Under the pieces are notes generated by a model. That model did no database searches and was not told the origin of the DNA. It worked only from the letters and a program-made list of their open reading frames with translations. Below, in pieces: positions 57,246 to 64,000 of a stretch of DNA of 64,000 bases. The translations under genes were made by a program, and so were the position numbers. The stretch is from Tetraselmis striata (Eukaryota > Chlorophyta > Chlorodendrophyceae > Chlorodendrales > Chlorodendraceae), in NCBI GenBank assembly GCA_006384855.1, contig VCJN01000349.1:1-64000 (forward strand), in the 5' to 3' direction. The stretch's first letter is position 1, and each line of letters starts with the position of its first letter.

Positions 57246-57867
57246 CCTTCCAAACCCACGGCGCCCCTCCGCAAACGGCAACACCTTGCCATACCGTGGC
57301 TTGCACTCGGCCGGGACAGCAGCCTCCCTCCAAGATCCGCAAGGGTTTCCGTTGATCGTTTAGGGGTTTCGCCGGCTAGCCGGCTGATCGCCGAGGCGCC
57401 GCTGCTGCGTCAGCGAGCGCGTGCCCAGGGCTGGGCGACCCCAAACCCAACAGCCGCACTGTGCCCCACCCGCCAACTGCCTTTCCTACCTTTCCGCCAC
57501 CAGCGCCACGCGGCGCTGGAGCACCGCCGCAGCCTAAGACAACGCGCAGCAGCACAAAGCGTGTCAACAGCGCTTCCTGGGGGGCGACAGGCAGCCTTCA
57601 AGAGAGAGCCGCCGCCCACTCCGCAACTCGGACACTAAGACACTCCGGAGCAGTTGCCCGGCTATCCTTTATTTGGCCGTGGCCCCTGTCGATAGAGCCG
57701 CCAGGTGCGTGGGCAGCCCAAAATGCAACCTTGGGACTCATCGCCGACAGGATCCTTTCAGCCGGCAGGGGAGCTCAGCCTTAGCGTTGGCATGCCGCCT
57801 GACTCCTTGGGGTGCTCCCCTTCCCCCCCCCCCCCCTGCCCCCACTGCTCCTCACCCTCTGGCCAGT
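53772..57867. other. Long intergenic interval, no gene supported
   Basis: Several open frames of 80-160 codons occur (for example minus strand 56,112-56,594) but none has a recognisable domain or intron pattern. A stretch at 56,390-56,540 has a minus-strand AKNSIFWGP-like coding flavour and may be a dispersed repeat. The last 500 bp must contain the Miro promoter. C run plus (CA)n at 57,207-57,246. Confidence 0.45.
54128..54238. repeat. Cluster of microsatellites: (TC)n, C run, (CA)n
   Basis: (TC)n at about 54,128-54,162, a C run at 54,169-54,183 and (CA)n at 54,212-54,238 within 110 bp. Confidence 0.9.
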
Positions 57868-62983
<5,116 letters not shown>

Positions 62984-64000
62984 GGCGGCTGAATCGCACC
63001 TGCTCTGCCGGTCTGGTCGCTGGCAGCCCCCCCCTCCCCCTTCCCCTCCGCCCACCCAACCACCAGAGAAGGAGCCGGCATCCAACGGGAACGGGGGTGG
63101 GGAGGGGGTGCCAGCCTATGTAACATTGCAACCAGGATCCTCACGTTGCCACTCCGCAGACATGAACCATGCGCTGTAGGGCATGAAGAGGTACCAGTAA
63201 GCAGCGGCACAGGGCAGGCTGAGGTCTGACTCCGGGGGGGCGGGGGGGGGGGGGGGGGGTCATGCCGAGCAGGAGTCAAGTGAAACCCATGACTGCTTGC
63301 CAATACTTTCCACTGTTTTTTCCTCAAATCATTATCCTACTGTTCCTCTCTTGTATTCTTTGCTCTTCATTTTTTGATTTCATGTCACAATATGTACGGA
63401 GAGCCCAGGCAGCTGGGCGAGTCCGAGTCTCCAGGTTTGAAACCGGCCAGCCGCATGTGTGTGGTGCTTGCAATCATTTATACCGCAACACTGAACTGGG
63501 TTTGCGGGTCGCAAAAATACTGGGTTGTTTTGCAGTGCCCATACAAGTATCGACGATAAATACAGCTCCCTCTTAATAAGCACTACATGATATTAAACCC
63601 AAGCGTGGTGAGGGTATCCCTGCCACCGCCCCTCCAGCACGTTTTCTAGAACAAAGTGCTCACGATTCGCCAGCCCAAAAGTAAGCAAATATTCAACGAA
63701 ACTGTTACATTCAAGTCAAGAGAGCGCTGCCAACCCCCCCTCCCCCCCCCCCCCCCCAAAAAAAAAAAGTCGTAGCTCGTATTACGGCAGCGCTGTCATT
63801 CTGCAAGTGGAAGAGGGGTGTCAGCAGGAGCGCCTCCCCCACAGCCCAGGAGTCCCTTGTCCCTCGTTCCTTCTTGCAAAAAGCGGTTGTTGGCAGTGCA
63901 GAGTGGGGTGCGTATGGTGGATTGGTGGGCGGTGACGCACAGGGCGGCGTGCGATGTGGTCATCAACCATTGTTACAAATCATAGAAGTATATTCTAGTG
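62984..64000. other. 3' flank of Miro; no further gene supported
   Basis: Contains a G run at 63,243-63,259 and a C run followed by an A run at 63,743-63,768. Open frames are short and without domains. Confidence 0.45.
63119..63123 (+). terminator. Candidate polyadenylation signal TGTAA
   Basis: TGTAA about 136 bases after the Miro stop codon. Confidence 0.35.

Overview
The window looks like nuclear DNA of a flagellate green alga (Viridiplantae, probably Chlorophyta). The reasons are intron-rich genes with GT(GAG/GCG)...CAG junctions, a polycystin-type channel, a plant-family histidine-phosphatase-like protein with plastid/thylakoid-lumen targeting, TTTAGGG-like repeats, TGTAA motifs shortly after stop codons, and high GC with many runs of 15-30 G or C. 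The species cannot be read from the sequence.

Layout. 1-25,000 is transposon-rich: unassigned Cys-rich reading frames and an in-frame 75-codon tandem repeat at the left edge, a foldback repeat (2,584-3,400), a 225-bp tandem array (6,185-7,030), a small element with short terminal direct repeats and one gag-like frame (7,721-10,801), broken LTR-retroelement pieces, a complete 7.1-kb CACTA-type DNA transposon (13,254-20,401, TGA target duplication) and a 2.4-kb PIF/Harbinger-type derivative (22,223-24,645, TAA target duplication) with a satellite-like array inside. 25,085-39,595 is one large plus-strand gene for a polycystin-like (TRPP) channel of about 3,500 residues. 40,809-41,974 is a small minus-strand gene of unknown function. 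42,150-44,190 holds more LTR fossils. 44,474-51,495 is a second copy of the CACTA element (GTA target duplication). 52,370-53,771 encodes a lumen-targeted histidine-phosphatase-fold protein without the catalytic histidine. 53,772-57,867 has no gene I can support. 57,868-62,983 is the mitochondrial Rho GTPase Miro.

The four host genes do not form a pathway. Each was assembled by eye from splice signals and reading frames, and all exon edges are predictions. The two CACTA copies are nearly the same in sequence but differ in the copy number of three internal tandem arrays and carry different lesions in one of their genes. They probably transposed recently, into DNA already full of older LTR-element debris.
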